DNA from: CAYMND01 sp964465065
GTDB lineage: Bacteria; Acidobacteriota; Aminicenantia; UBA2199
Length of the DNA: 64,000 bases
Direction: 5' to 3'
Assembly: GCA_964465065.1 (NCBI GenBank)
Contig: CAYXHZ010000006.1
Coordinates: 1-64,000, forward strand
Within the stretch, counting starts at the first letter, position 1. Each line of letters opens with the position of its first letter. Of this stretch, positions 32,561 to 40,033 are shown piece after piece. The notes below the pieces were generated by a model. That model saw only the letters and a list, made by a program, of their open reading frames with translations. It did not search any database and had not been told where the DNA came from. Both the position numbers and the translations under genes were made by a program.

Positions 32561-33760
32561 ATGACCGGTTACGCAGAGCAGACGGAGCAAAGGCGGCAGC
32601 AAATCCTGCGTCTGGCCCTGCGGGTCATCGACGGCCCGGAACCGGCGGCGGCGGTCGCCCGCGAACGGGCGCTGATCGATACCGTCACCGTCTCCGATGT
32701 CATCACCCTCATCGACGCCCTGGTCCGCCAGGAACTGCCCATGGCCAAGCTCAAGACCGGTGTCAACAGGCTGATCAACCTGTTTTCCCGCAGTCTGAGC
32801 CGTCAGAGCGTCCCCTTTCCCGACACGCTGCCCCTGCTGAACACCCTGTGCGCCGACAACCGCCAGGCCGAGCAGTTGCTGTCCGCCCTGCGGCCGCTGG
32901 TCGGCGCATTGCAACGGCAGCCCCGCGACCCCGAATTGACCGCCGCCGCCCGCGAACTGCTGCTCAAGCTGCTGCGCTTCTGCAACCACTACCTGATCAA
33001 GGAAAACGTGATCTTTCCCCGTCTGGAAGACAAATGGCCCGATTACCGTTGCCTGGCGGTGATGTGGTCCGTTCACGACGATATCCGTTTCTGCCTGCGT
33101 GAGACCCTGGCCCAGCTTCTGCTCGAGGAACTGGACCTGGCGGCTTTCAACGCCCTGATCGGCCGCATCTTCTTCTCCGTTTCGGCCATCATCTTCCGGG
33201 AAGAAAAGCTGCTGCTCCCGCGCATGCTGACCACCCTGAGTCCGGCAGACTGGCAGGAGATGCTCGAACTCAGCGCCAAACTGGACTGGCCGTTCGAGGC
33301 GCCGGTCTTCGTCCCGAAAAGAGCGCCGGAAAGCGACTACGTCCCGGACGGTCTCGTCAACCTGGGCAGCGGCCAGCTCAGCCCCAGGCAGCTGCTGCTG
33401 ATGCTCAACAATCTGCCGCTGGACATCACCCTGGTCGACGCCAACGACCGCGTCCGCTACTTTTCGGAAGGCCGGGAACGCATCTTCCCCCGCAACCGGG
33501 CCATCATCGGCCGCCTGGTGCAGAACTGCCACCCGCCGGAAAGCGTGGCTGTGGTCGAGGAAATCATCCATGCCTTCCGCAGCGGCGAACGGGACAAGGC
33601 CGAATTCTGGATCGATCTGCCCCAGGGAAAAGTGCTGATCCAGTATTTCGCCCTGCGCGACAGCGGCGGCACCTACCGCGGCGTCCTCGAGACCAGCCAG
33701 AGAATCGATGCCATACGTGGATTGCAGGGTGAGCGGCGTCTGCTGGACTGGAACAAGTAG
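32561..33760 (+). CDS. DUF438 / hemerythrin-like / PAS sensor protein
   Basis: A 399-residue soluble protein. Residues about 8-80 match DUF438 (a helical domain with MAKLKTGVNRLINLFSRSL). Residues about 90-235 form a hemerythrin-like four-helix bundle with FCNHYLIKENVIFPRLE, SVHDDIR and FREEKLLLPRML, giving potential His/Glu di-iron ligands. Residues about 275-390 are a PAS domain (PLDITLVDANDRVRYFSEGRERIF). This three-part architecture occurs in anaerobes and is thought to sense O2 or NO. No output domain is fused. GGAGG precedes the ATG. Partners are not evident nearby. Confidence 0.88.
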   Translation: MTGYAEQTEQRRQQILRLALRVIDGPEPAAAVARERALIDTVTVSDVITLIDALVRQELPMAKLKTGVNRLINLFSRSLSRQSVPFPDTLPLLNTLCADNRQAEQLLSALRPLVGALQRQPRDPELTAAARELLLKLLRFCNHYLIKENVIFPRLEDKWPDYRCLAVMWSVHDDIRFCLRETLAQLLLEELDLAAFNALIGRIFFSVSAIIFREEKLLLPRMLTTLSPADWQEMLELSAKLDWPFEAPVFVPKRAPESDYVPDGLVNLGSGQLSPRQLLLMLNNLPLDITLVDANDRVRYFSEGRERIFPRNRAIIGRLVQNCHPPESVAVVEEIIHAFRSGERDKAEFWIDLPQGKVLIQYFALRDSGGTYRGVLETSQRIDAIRGLQGERRLLDWNK

Positions 33761-33883
33761 CTGCAGGGCATAGTCCCATCAGAAATTCACGGTAATTCAG
33801 CGGAATATCGGTTCTGATCAGAAGAAAAAGTGACAGAAAGACAAAAGCGTGTGATCAAAGCGAAAGCAAATGGAATGTTACAG

Positions 33884-33892
33884 TGCTATGAT
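33884..33892 (+). promoter_or_regulatory. Extended -10 promoter of the S10 peptidase gene
   Basis: TGCTATGAT, 22 nt before the ATG, with AAGGAGG in the leader. No good -35 was seen. It shares the extended -10 form with the promoters at 44002 and 48826. Confidence 0.4.
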
Positions 33893-33914
33893 TTCAACGG
33901 GTCAAGGAGGCAAG

Positions 33915-35639
33915 ATGACGCGAACTTTGAAAATCATTCTCATCGTTCTGATCTGTCTGTTTTCACTGGCCAGCCTGACGGCGGCGCTGCACGACCAGTC
34001 CGGGTTCTACACGATTCCGCAGGTCAGCTACTCCTTGCATGACGGCACGGCACTGAGCCGGCTGTGCTTCACCGCTTCGGGGGCCCGTCTCTTCTACTGT
34101 TTCATCAAAGCCGACAAGGACCCGGAAAACAAGCCATTGTTCCTCTTCTTCAACGGCGGCCCCGGCAGCGCCACCAGCGCCGGCCTGCTCGGCTTCTACA
34201 CCAGCCGCAAGACCTTCGACAACCGCATCAGAGGCGGTGGCGACCGCTACATCGACAACCCCTGCAGTTGGACAAAACTCGGCAACCTCCTGTATATCGA
34301 CGCCCGCTGCGCCGGCTTCTCCTACGGACTGTTGCCGGACGGCACCGGCCGCAATCTGGCCGGACTGTCCGGCGAGTTTCTGGGCCACAACTTCAACAGT
34401 TACATCGACGCTGCCGACTACATCCGCGTACTGCTGGCCTTTCTGGCAGATCACGCCGAGTTGCGGGACAATCCGGTCGTCATCGTCGGCGAGAGCTACG
34501 GCGGCGTGCGGGCCACCCTGATGCTGAACATGCTGCTCCATTACCCGGAGTACGGCAACAGCCTGGATATATACCAGGATGAGAGTCTGGTCGAAACGAT
34601 CCAGGCGCATTACGATGCGGTTTTCCCCGAGTACAACGGCCAGGAGGTGCCGGCGCAGGTCATCGCCCGCCAGTTCGGCCACCAGGTTTTGATCCAGCCG
34701 GCCATCGACGCCTACCGTGATTATTTTGACGGCCCCATGCTCGAGCAACCCGGTTCGCTCGTCTACCGGATCGCCGCCGAGACCGGAACCGTATTCACCC
34801 CCTGCACCGGCAGCGATTGCGATGCCATGAGCAACATCTACGACTTCATCGAAAATGTCGCCAAGCGGGACATTTACGGCTGTCACAAGCCGGCCGGATG
34901 GACGGACAGTTTCTTCGCTCACGCCGGCAGCCTGCTCCTCGACAGCGGGCAGTTCCAGGCCATCACAGGCACAGACCCCGCTCTGATCCCGCAGATCCGG
35001 CCCGATGCCCGTTCTCAGGCCTATAAATTCGCCTACTACCCGCCCGACAGCGCCCTGAGCCTGCTGCCCCGGCACCGCTGGATCCTGCCGCTGCTGTCAA
35101 GCGACCAGAAAGCCCGACTGCGCCGCCTTTTCACGGCGCCGGCCAACCCGCCGCAGACCGACGGCTACCACATCCCCACCCTGTTCGGTTCCCTGCTGGC
35201 CTTCGACGCCTATTTCAGCAGTTCGACCCACGACGGTTTCATCGCCTACTACTACCTCAACCCGACCTATTGCCGCGACTACGCATCCTACTCCTACCAC
35301 CCGCTGACCGGCCAGAAGTTTTTGCAGAACCTGCTCGATGTCCGCACCTTCATCACCAACGCCAAGTACGATCTGGTCGTGTACACCAACGCCCTGCCGC
35401 CGGCTCTGGGCATGCACGACAACCTGGTCGCCTCGTCCGTTCACCAGACCCAGCTGCCCCAGGGCAGCCAGCGGCCCGGACAGATCGTCATCCAGTACCA
35501 GAACGGCGTATTGAATCAGAGCGGCAGTCCGGTTCGCACCATCCGTTTCCCCTATTACGCCCACAGCTCGCACCCCGTTTCGCTGACCGAACCGCAGGAA
35601 TTTTTCAGCGATGTCAGCGCCTGGCTGAAAGAGGAATGA
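33915..35639 (+). CDS. Exported serine carboxypeptidase-like protein (peptidase family S10)
   Basis: A 574-residue protein with a signal peptide (1-23, IILIVLICLFSLASLTAA). S10 signatures: LFLFFNGGPGSATSAG (oxyanion hole region), VIVGESYGG with the nucleophilic Ser, and near the C-terminus YDLVVYTNALPPALG and YAHSSHPVSLTEP with probable catalytic Asp and His. S10 enzymes release C-terminal residues at acidic pH and are unusual in bacteria but frequent in Acidobacteriota. ATG at 33915 follows AAGGAGG; an earlier in-frame ATG at 33870 would overlap the promoter. It is co-transcribed with the beta-barrel gene 1 nt downstream. Confidence 0.88.
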   Translation: MTRTLKIILIVLICLFSLASLTAALHDQSGFYTIPQVSYSLHDGTALSRLCFTASGARLFYCFIKADKDPENKPLFLFFNGGPGSATSAGLLGFYTSRKTFDNRIRGGGDRYIDNPCSWTKLGNLLYIDARCAGFSYGLLPDGTGRNLAGLSGEFLGHNFNSYIDAADYIRVLLAFLADHAELRDNPVVIVGESYGGVRATLMLNMLLHYPEYGNSLDIYQDESLVETIQAHYDAVFPEYNGQEVPAQVIARQFGHQVLIQPAIDAYRDYFDGPMLEQPGSLVYRIAAETGTVFTPCTGSDCDAMSNIYDFIENVAKRDIYGCHKPAGWTDSFFAHAGSLLLDSGQFQAITGTDPALIPQIRPDARSQAYKFAYYPPDSALSLLPRHRWILPLLSSDQKARLRRLFTAPANPPQTDGYHIPTLFGSLLAFDAYFSSSTHDGFIAYYYLNPTYCRDYASYSYHPLTGQKFLQNLLDVRTFITNAKYDLVVYTNALPPALGMHDNLVASSVHQTQLPQGSQRPGQIVIQYQNGVLNQSGSPVRTIRFPYYAHSSHPVSLTEPQEFFSDVSAWLKEE

Positions 35640-35640
35640 A

Positions 35641-36591
35641 ATGCAACGCGCACACCCATCCCTGTTGGTCCTGTTCTGCCTGCTGACGACCGTATCGGCG
35701 GCGGAAAAAGGCAACTCGAACGAATTCGGGCGCTGGCAACTGGAGATATCCGGCGGTCCGCAACTTTTTTTTGCCAACGACGTCAACCTGTTCACCCAGG
35801 CCGAAAACCGCTACCTCGATCTCTATTTCCGAGACAACCCCTATTGCTCCGTTCTCAACGATCCGGGTCTGAGCAATTTCCGTTACGCCCTCAACGGCCG
35901 GATCCGCCTCCGTTATCAGCTGAACAGGCGCTTCCGGCTCTGCGGCGGTCTGCATTACCTGTACGGAAACAACAGCAATTCCGCCCGTTTCAGTTTCCAG
36001 CGCGACAACGGCTGGCGCACCCTGACCGATTCGCTGGATTACCAGGCCCTGGATACCCGGCTGGACCTCGTCTTCCCCCACCTGGGCCTCGCCTACCAGC
36101 TGCCGGTCGGCACCAGAACGGACCTGGAACTGGGCCTGTCGGCCGGCTTGGTCTGGGCCACTCTACGTCTGGAACGGCACATCGTCGACAGCATCCAGGC
36201 CCGGGAACTGGATCCGGTCAACGAGTACATCATCTATCAGGGCGAACGTTCGCTGAGCATGAAGGGCAGGGGCAGCGGTTTCGGAATCAACGCCGAATTG
36301 AAACTGAACCGGCGCGTCAACCGGCACCTGGGCGTCTTCCTGGAAACCGGGTACAGCTTCTACCATCTGCCCAGGCTACGCGGTCCCAGCAGCGAATTGG
36401 CCGGAGGCCGGACCCGCAGCTGGGATGGGGAATGGTTCCTGATCGGCGAACGGGTCGAAAAGAGCTGGGGTTCCGGCGAATTCTACTACCCCAGCAACGA
36501 TCCCAGTCTGACACAACGTCGCGGCGGCGATTTTTTCATCAACCTGCACGGCTTCATCAGCCTGCAATTCGGTATACTGATCAGCTTGTAA
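35641..36591 (+). CDS. Predicted outer-membrane beta-barrel protein
   Basis: A 316-residue protein with a signal peptide (1 to about 20) and many amphipathic strands with aromatic girdles (FRYALNGRIRLRYQLNRRFRLCGGLHYLY, HLGLAYQLPVG, LGVFLETGYSFYHL). The last strand ends GFISLQFGILISL with an aromatic near the C-terminus, as in BAM substrates. No specific family was recognised. GAGG lies near the ATG. It starts 1 nt after the S10 peptidase stop, so the two are coupled; the barrel may serve uptake or anchoring of the peptidase system, which is speculation. Confidence 0.72.
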   Translation: MQRAHPSLLVLFCLLTTVSAAEKGNSNEFGRWQLEISGGPQLFFANDVNLFTQAENRYLDLYFRDNPYCSVLNDPGLSNFRYALNGRIRLRYQLNRRFRLCGGLHYLYGNNSNSARFSFQRDNGWRTLTDSLDYQALDTRLDLVFPHLGLAYQLPVGTRTDLELGLSAGLVWATLRLERHIVDSIQARELDPVNEYIIYQGERSLSMKGRGSGFGINAELKLNRRVNRHLGVFLETGYSFYHLPRLRGPSSELAGGRTRSWDGEWFLIGERVEKSWGSGEFYYPSNDPSLTQRRGGDFFINLHGFISLQFGILISL

Positions 36592-36644
36592 TTCACTGTT
36601 TCGGCTCGCGGCGAAAATGGTCATGTCCCGCTCGGCCGTTCGAA

Positions 36645-36679
36645 ATTGCAATACAGAACCTTTCCGGGGTTCTGTATTG
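36645..36679. repeat. REP-like inverted repeat, copy B (near-perfect)
   Basis: Arms CAATACAGAACC (36649-36660) and GGTTCTGTATTG (36668-36679), 12 bp perfect, 7-nt loop. The left arm extended to 36645 is identical to the reverse complement of the right arm of copy A. It lies 68 nt before the DUF4097 gene. There is no T-tract, so it is not an obvious terminator. Confidence 0.5.
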
Positions 36680-36747
36680 ACAATCCGGAATTCCCCGCAC
36701 CTGAGGCCGACGTATGTAGAGGCATGAAATCAACTGTGAGGTGAAAC

Positions 36748-37704
36748 ATGAACAAACAAGGCAAATGGATTTTGATGAGCGTCGCGCTGCTGAGCCTGGG
36801 GCTGACCCTGTACTCGGCAGAGATGCAAAGCGAGAACCGCGCCTTCAGCGGGAAAAAGAGCGTTCGGTTGGAACTGGTCAGCGGCGATTGCCGGATCAAA
36901 ACCGTCGGCGGCGACCGGATCGAGGTGAAGCTCAGCTTCAGTTACGACCGAAAATCGTTCACCCCGAAATTCGAGGAACAGGGGGAAATCCTGGTTCTCG
37001 GTGAGGATTTCGACGGCAACAGTTGCCAGGGCGAATCGATCTGGGAAATTTCCCTGCCGGCCAGTACGGGCATCGAGTTCCGCTCGGCCTCTGGCAATTT
37101 AGTGATCAGCGGCGTTCAAAACGGTATCGAGGCCCACTCGGCCTCCGGCAACATCGAGCTCCGGGAAATCGGCGGCCCGGTGTCGCTGCACACCGCCAGC
37201 GGAAACATCAGCTTGAAAGACATCGGCGGCGACATCAACGCCCGCTCGGCCAGCGGCGACATCGACATCGAGCAGGTCAACGCCAAGCTCGTCTGCTGCA
37301 AGACGGCCAGCGGAAACATCGGCCTGAACAAGGTCAAGGCCGGACTGAAAATCGCCGGCGCAAGCGGCAACATCAGCGCCCAGGCTGTCAGCCCGGAGTC
37401 CGAGAGCAGTTTCAAAACCGCATCAGGCAATGTCGCGGTGCAGCTGGCCTCCGCCCTGAAGGCCGACATCACGCTGGCCTCGGCTTCCGGGGACGCCTGC
37501 CTGGATTTCAACGGTCAGCCCATGGATGGCAGCTTCGAGTTGACCGCCCGCAAGGGCCGCCCCATCCTGTCCCCGTTCAAATTCGACCGGGAAGAGGAAT
37601 TCGAGCAAAACGACCAGACCTACGTCAAAAAGACAAAGGTTCAAAAGTCGGCCAGCCCCAAAATCACGGTGAAAACCGCTTCCGGAAAGGCCGAAGTCAA
37701 ATAG
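36748..37704 (+). CDS. Exported DUF4097 beta-solenoid repeat protein
   Basis: A 318-residue protein with a signal peptide (about 1-27, ILMSVALLSLGLTLYS). The body (about 105-250) has eight successive repeats of about 20 residues, each containing (S/T)ASG(N/D): SASGNLVI, SASGNIEL, TASGNISL, SASGDIDI, TASGNIGL, GASGNISA, TASGNVAV, ASASGDA. This forms a regular DUF4097 beta-solenoid. A more polar C-terminal part ends with another TASGKAEVK. Unlike the DUF4097 protein at the left edge, this one is exported without an obvious anchor. GAGGTG precedes the ATG. It is followed by a hairpin terminator. The role is unknown. Confidence 0.85.
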   Translation: MNKQGKWILMSVALLSLGLTLYSAEMQSENRAFSGKKSVRLELVSGDCRIKTVGGDRIEVKLSFSYDRKSFTPKFEEQGEILVLGEDFDGNSCQGESIWEISLPASTGIEFRSASGNLVISGVQNGIEAHSASGNIELREIGGPVSLHTASGNISLKDIGGDINARSASGDIDIEQVNAKLVCCKTASGNIGLNKVKAGLKIAGASGNISAQAVSPESESSFKTASGNVAVQLASALKADITLASASGDACLDFNGQPMDGSFELTARKGRPILSPFKFDREEEFEQNDQTYVKKTKVQKSASPKITVKTASGKAEVK

Positions 37705-37712
37705 TCATCGCA

Positions 37713-37734
37713 GGGGCTTGATCCATCAAGCCCC
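37713..37734 (+). terminator. Hairpin after the DUF4097 gene
   Basis: Perfect 10-bp arms GGGGCTTGAT / ATCAAGCCCC around CC, 9 nt after the stop codon. There is no clear T-tract. Confidence 0.5.
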
Positions 37735-37832
37735 GCTCCTTCCTGAATCTCATTCGACCCAAAGCTGAAACAAAAGCAGTCGCCGATTCGTACCAATTTT
37801 TTGAGCTTGAGATCTACAGCTAGGAGACATAT

Positions 37833-39890
37833 ATGAAAATTTCCGTACAAAAGTTCCGCACTGTTCTGTTTTGGCTCGTCTTCACACTGGTTTCGACCGA
37901 CTCGGCATTCCTGGTCGCCGACGACACGAAGACACCGGCTCTGGACAAGAACAACATGGATGTATCCGTCAGACCCGGCGATGATTTCTACCGCTACGCC
38001 AACGGTCTGTGGATCAAGAGATTCAATCTGCCCGACGACCGCAGTTCCTACGATGCCTTCGATCAGGTACGCGAGCAGAACCGCGACCGTCTGCATGCCC
38101 TGTGCCAGGAACTGGCCGCCACGCCCGGCCGGTTTCAAACGGGCAGCCCGGCGCAGAAGATCGGCGATTTCTACGCTACGGCCATGGACACGGAAACCAT
38201 CGAAAAACTGGGCTATGAGCCGTTGCAGGAAGAGCTGAAGCGCATCGCCGCCTTGAGCGATGTTAAAAGCCTGCTCGCCTTGCTGGCAGAATTTCACCGC
38301 AACGGCCTGGGCGCTCTCTTCGGTGGCGGAGTCATGGCCGATCTGGCCAATTCCAAGGCTACCGCCTATTACCTGGCCCAGACCGGACTCGGACTCTCCG
38401 ACCGGGATTATTACACCCGGGACGATGCCGACGCCCAGCGCATCCGCCGCGAGTACCTGATCCACATCGCCAAGATGATGCAGCTCATCGGCGACAGTTC
38501 GCAACAGGCCGAGCAGGCGGCCAAGACGGTCATGGCCATCGAAACCCGCCTTGCCAAAGCTTCCAAAACCCGGGTCGAGATGCGCGATATCCCCGGCCTG
38601 TACAACAAGATGAGTATTACCCAGCTCCAGTCCCACTGTCCCCAGGTGGACTGGACCGCCTATTTCCAGGCCATCGCCGGCCGGGAAATCCCCGAAGTCG
38701 TCGTCATGTCCCCCAAGTTCTACAAGGAGATGGGTCTGATGCTGCAGGAAGTCCCGATCGCCGACTGGCGCTGCTACCTGCGCTGGCACCTGACCACCTT
38801 CTGCGCAGATTATTTGAGTTCGGACTTCGTCAACGAGGATTTCCGCTTCTTCGACCAGATCATGGAAGGCACCAAGGAGATCCAGGAACGCTGGAAACGC
38901 ATGACCAACCTGACCAGCGACTGTCTGGACGAGATCATGGGTCAGATGTACGTGGAAAAATACTTCCCGCCTGCAGCCAAACAGCGCATGGCCCAGATGG
39001 CCGCCAATATCAAGCAGGCCCTGGAAGCCCGCCTGAAATCGGTCAGCTGGATGGGTGAAGAAACCAAAAAAGAGGCCCTGGCCAAGCTGGCGGCCATGAA
39101 GGTCGAGGTCGGTTACCCCGACAAGTGGCAGGATTACAGCAAGCTGGAGGTCAAGCGCGACGGATTTCTGGCCAACATCAGACGCTACGGCCGCTTCAAC
39201 TTCGAAAAAAACATGCAGGAATACGGCAAGCCGGCCGACCACAGCAAGTGGGACATGCCGCCGCAGGTCGTCAACGCCGCCTACAACCCGATCTTCAACC
39301 GCATGGTCTTCCCGGCGGGCATCCTGCAGGCCCCCTTCTTCTTCATGGACGCCGACGACGCCATGAACTACGGCGCCATCGGCATGGCCATCGGCCACGA
39401 GATGAGCCACGGTTTCGACGACCAGGGCCGAAATTTCGACAGGGAAGGCAATCTGCGCGACTGGTGGACTCAGCAGGACGCAGCCGAGTTCAAGAAAAAG
39501 ACCCAGGTGCTCGTCGACCAGTACAGCGCCTTCACCGCCGTGGGCGATGTCAAGGTCAACGGTGAACTCGCCCTGGGCGAAAGCATCGCCGATTTCGCCG
39601 GTCTGACCATCGCCTATGATGCCTACCGCCTGTCTCTGGCCGGCAAAGAACCGGAACCCATCGACGGTCTCAGCGGCGGACAGCGCTTCTTTCTGGCCTT
39701 CGCCCAACTGTGGCGCGGCAAGATCCGCGACGAGGCGCTCAAGCGCATGGTCAGCGAGGACGTCCACCCCTGGGGCGAGTTCCGGGTCAATGGAGCCCCG
39801 TTCAACGTGCCCGCCTTTTACGAACTCTTCCAAATCAAAGAAGGGGACAAACTGTACCGCAAACCCGAGCAACGCGCCGTGATCTGGTAA
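37833..39890 (+). CDS. Exported M13-family (neprilysin/PepO) endopeptidase
   Basis: A 685-residue protein with a signal peptide (about 1-28). The N-terminal M13_N region begins NNMDVSVRPGDDFYRYANGLW. The catalytic domain has VVNAAYNPIFNRMVFPAGILQ, the zinc motif H522-E-M-S-H526 (GHEMSHGFDDQGRNFD) and the third ligand in GESIADFAGL. A C-terminal W completes the family pattern. M13 enzymes cleave oligopeptides on the hydrophobic side; this one is likely periplasmic. TAGGAGAC precedes the ATG. It is monocistronic, bounded by a strong hairpin. Confidence 0.96.
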   Translation: MKISVQKFRTVLFWLVFTLVSTDSAFLVADDTKTPALDKNNMDVSVRPGDDFYRYANGLWIKRFNLPDDRSSYDAFDQVREQNRDRLHALCQELAATPGRFQTGSPAQKIGDFYATAMDTETIEKLGYEPLQEELKRIAALSDVKSLLALLAEFHRNGLGALFGGGVMADLANSKATAYYLAQTGLGLSDRDYYTRDDADAQRIRREYLIHIAKMMQLIGDSSQQAEQAAKTVMAIETRLAKASKTRVEMRDIPGLYNKMSITQLQSHCPQVDWTAYFQAIAGREIPEVVVMSPKFYKEMGLMLQEVPIADWRCYLRWHLTTFCADYLSSDFVNEDFRFFDQIMEGTKEIQERWKRMTNLTSDCLDEIMGQMYVEKYFPPAAKQRMAQMAANIKQALEARLKSVSWMGEETKKEALAKLAAMKVEVGYPDKWQDYSKLEVKRDGFLANIRRYGRFNFEKNMQEYGKPADHSKWDMPPQVVNAAYNPIFNRMVFPAGILQAPFFFMDADDAMNYGAIGMAIGHEMSHGFDDQGRNFDREGNLRDWWTQQDAAEFKKKTQVLVDQYSAFTAVGDVKVNGELALGESIADFAGLTIAYDAYRLSLAGKEPEPIDGLSGGQRFFLAFAQLWRGKIRDEALKRMVSEDVHPWGEFRVNGAPFNVPAFYELFQIKEGDKLYRKPEQRAVIW

Positions 39891-39916
39891 TACGGTCGTT
39901 CTTGCAAACCGCATCC

Positions 39917-39950
39917 GCGCCAGGGGTTTGATTCTGCAAACCCCTGGCGC
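39917..39950 (+). terminator. Strong hairpin after the M13 peptidase gene
   Basis: Perfect 14-bp arms GCGCCAGGGGTTTG / CAAACCCCTGGCGC with a 6-nt loop, 26 nt after the stop. The sequence after it (ATTATCTG) is not a true T-tract. Confidence 0.6.
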
Positions 39951-39968
39951 ATTATCTGTTCAGTCCTC

Positions 39969-39998
39969 TTGCCAAAAGCACCCCAACAAAGGTATAAC
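39969..39998 (+). promoter_or_regulatory. Promoter of the large barrel protein gene
   Basis: TTGCCA (39969-39974), 18 nt, TATAAC (39993-39998), followed by a 35-nt leader with TTGGAGA as ribosome-binding site. Confidence 0.5.
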
Positions 39999-40033
39999 AA
40001 GCTCATACCAATCAAACTCGAATTGGAGATTTC

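Noticed and set aside
37641..39914. Minus-strand open frame of 757 codons
   Set aside because: Antisense to the M13 peptidase gene, which has signal peptide, HExxH and ribosome-binding site.
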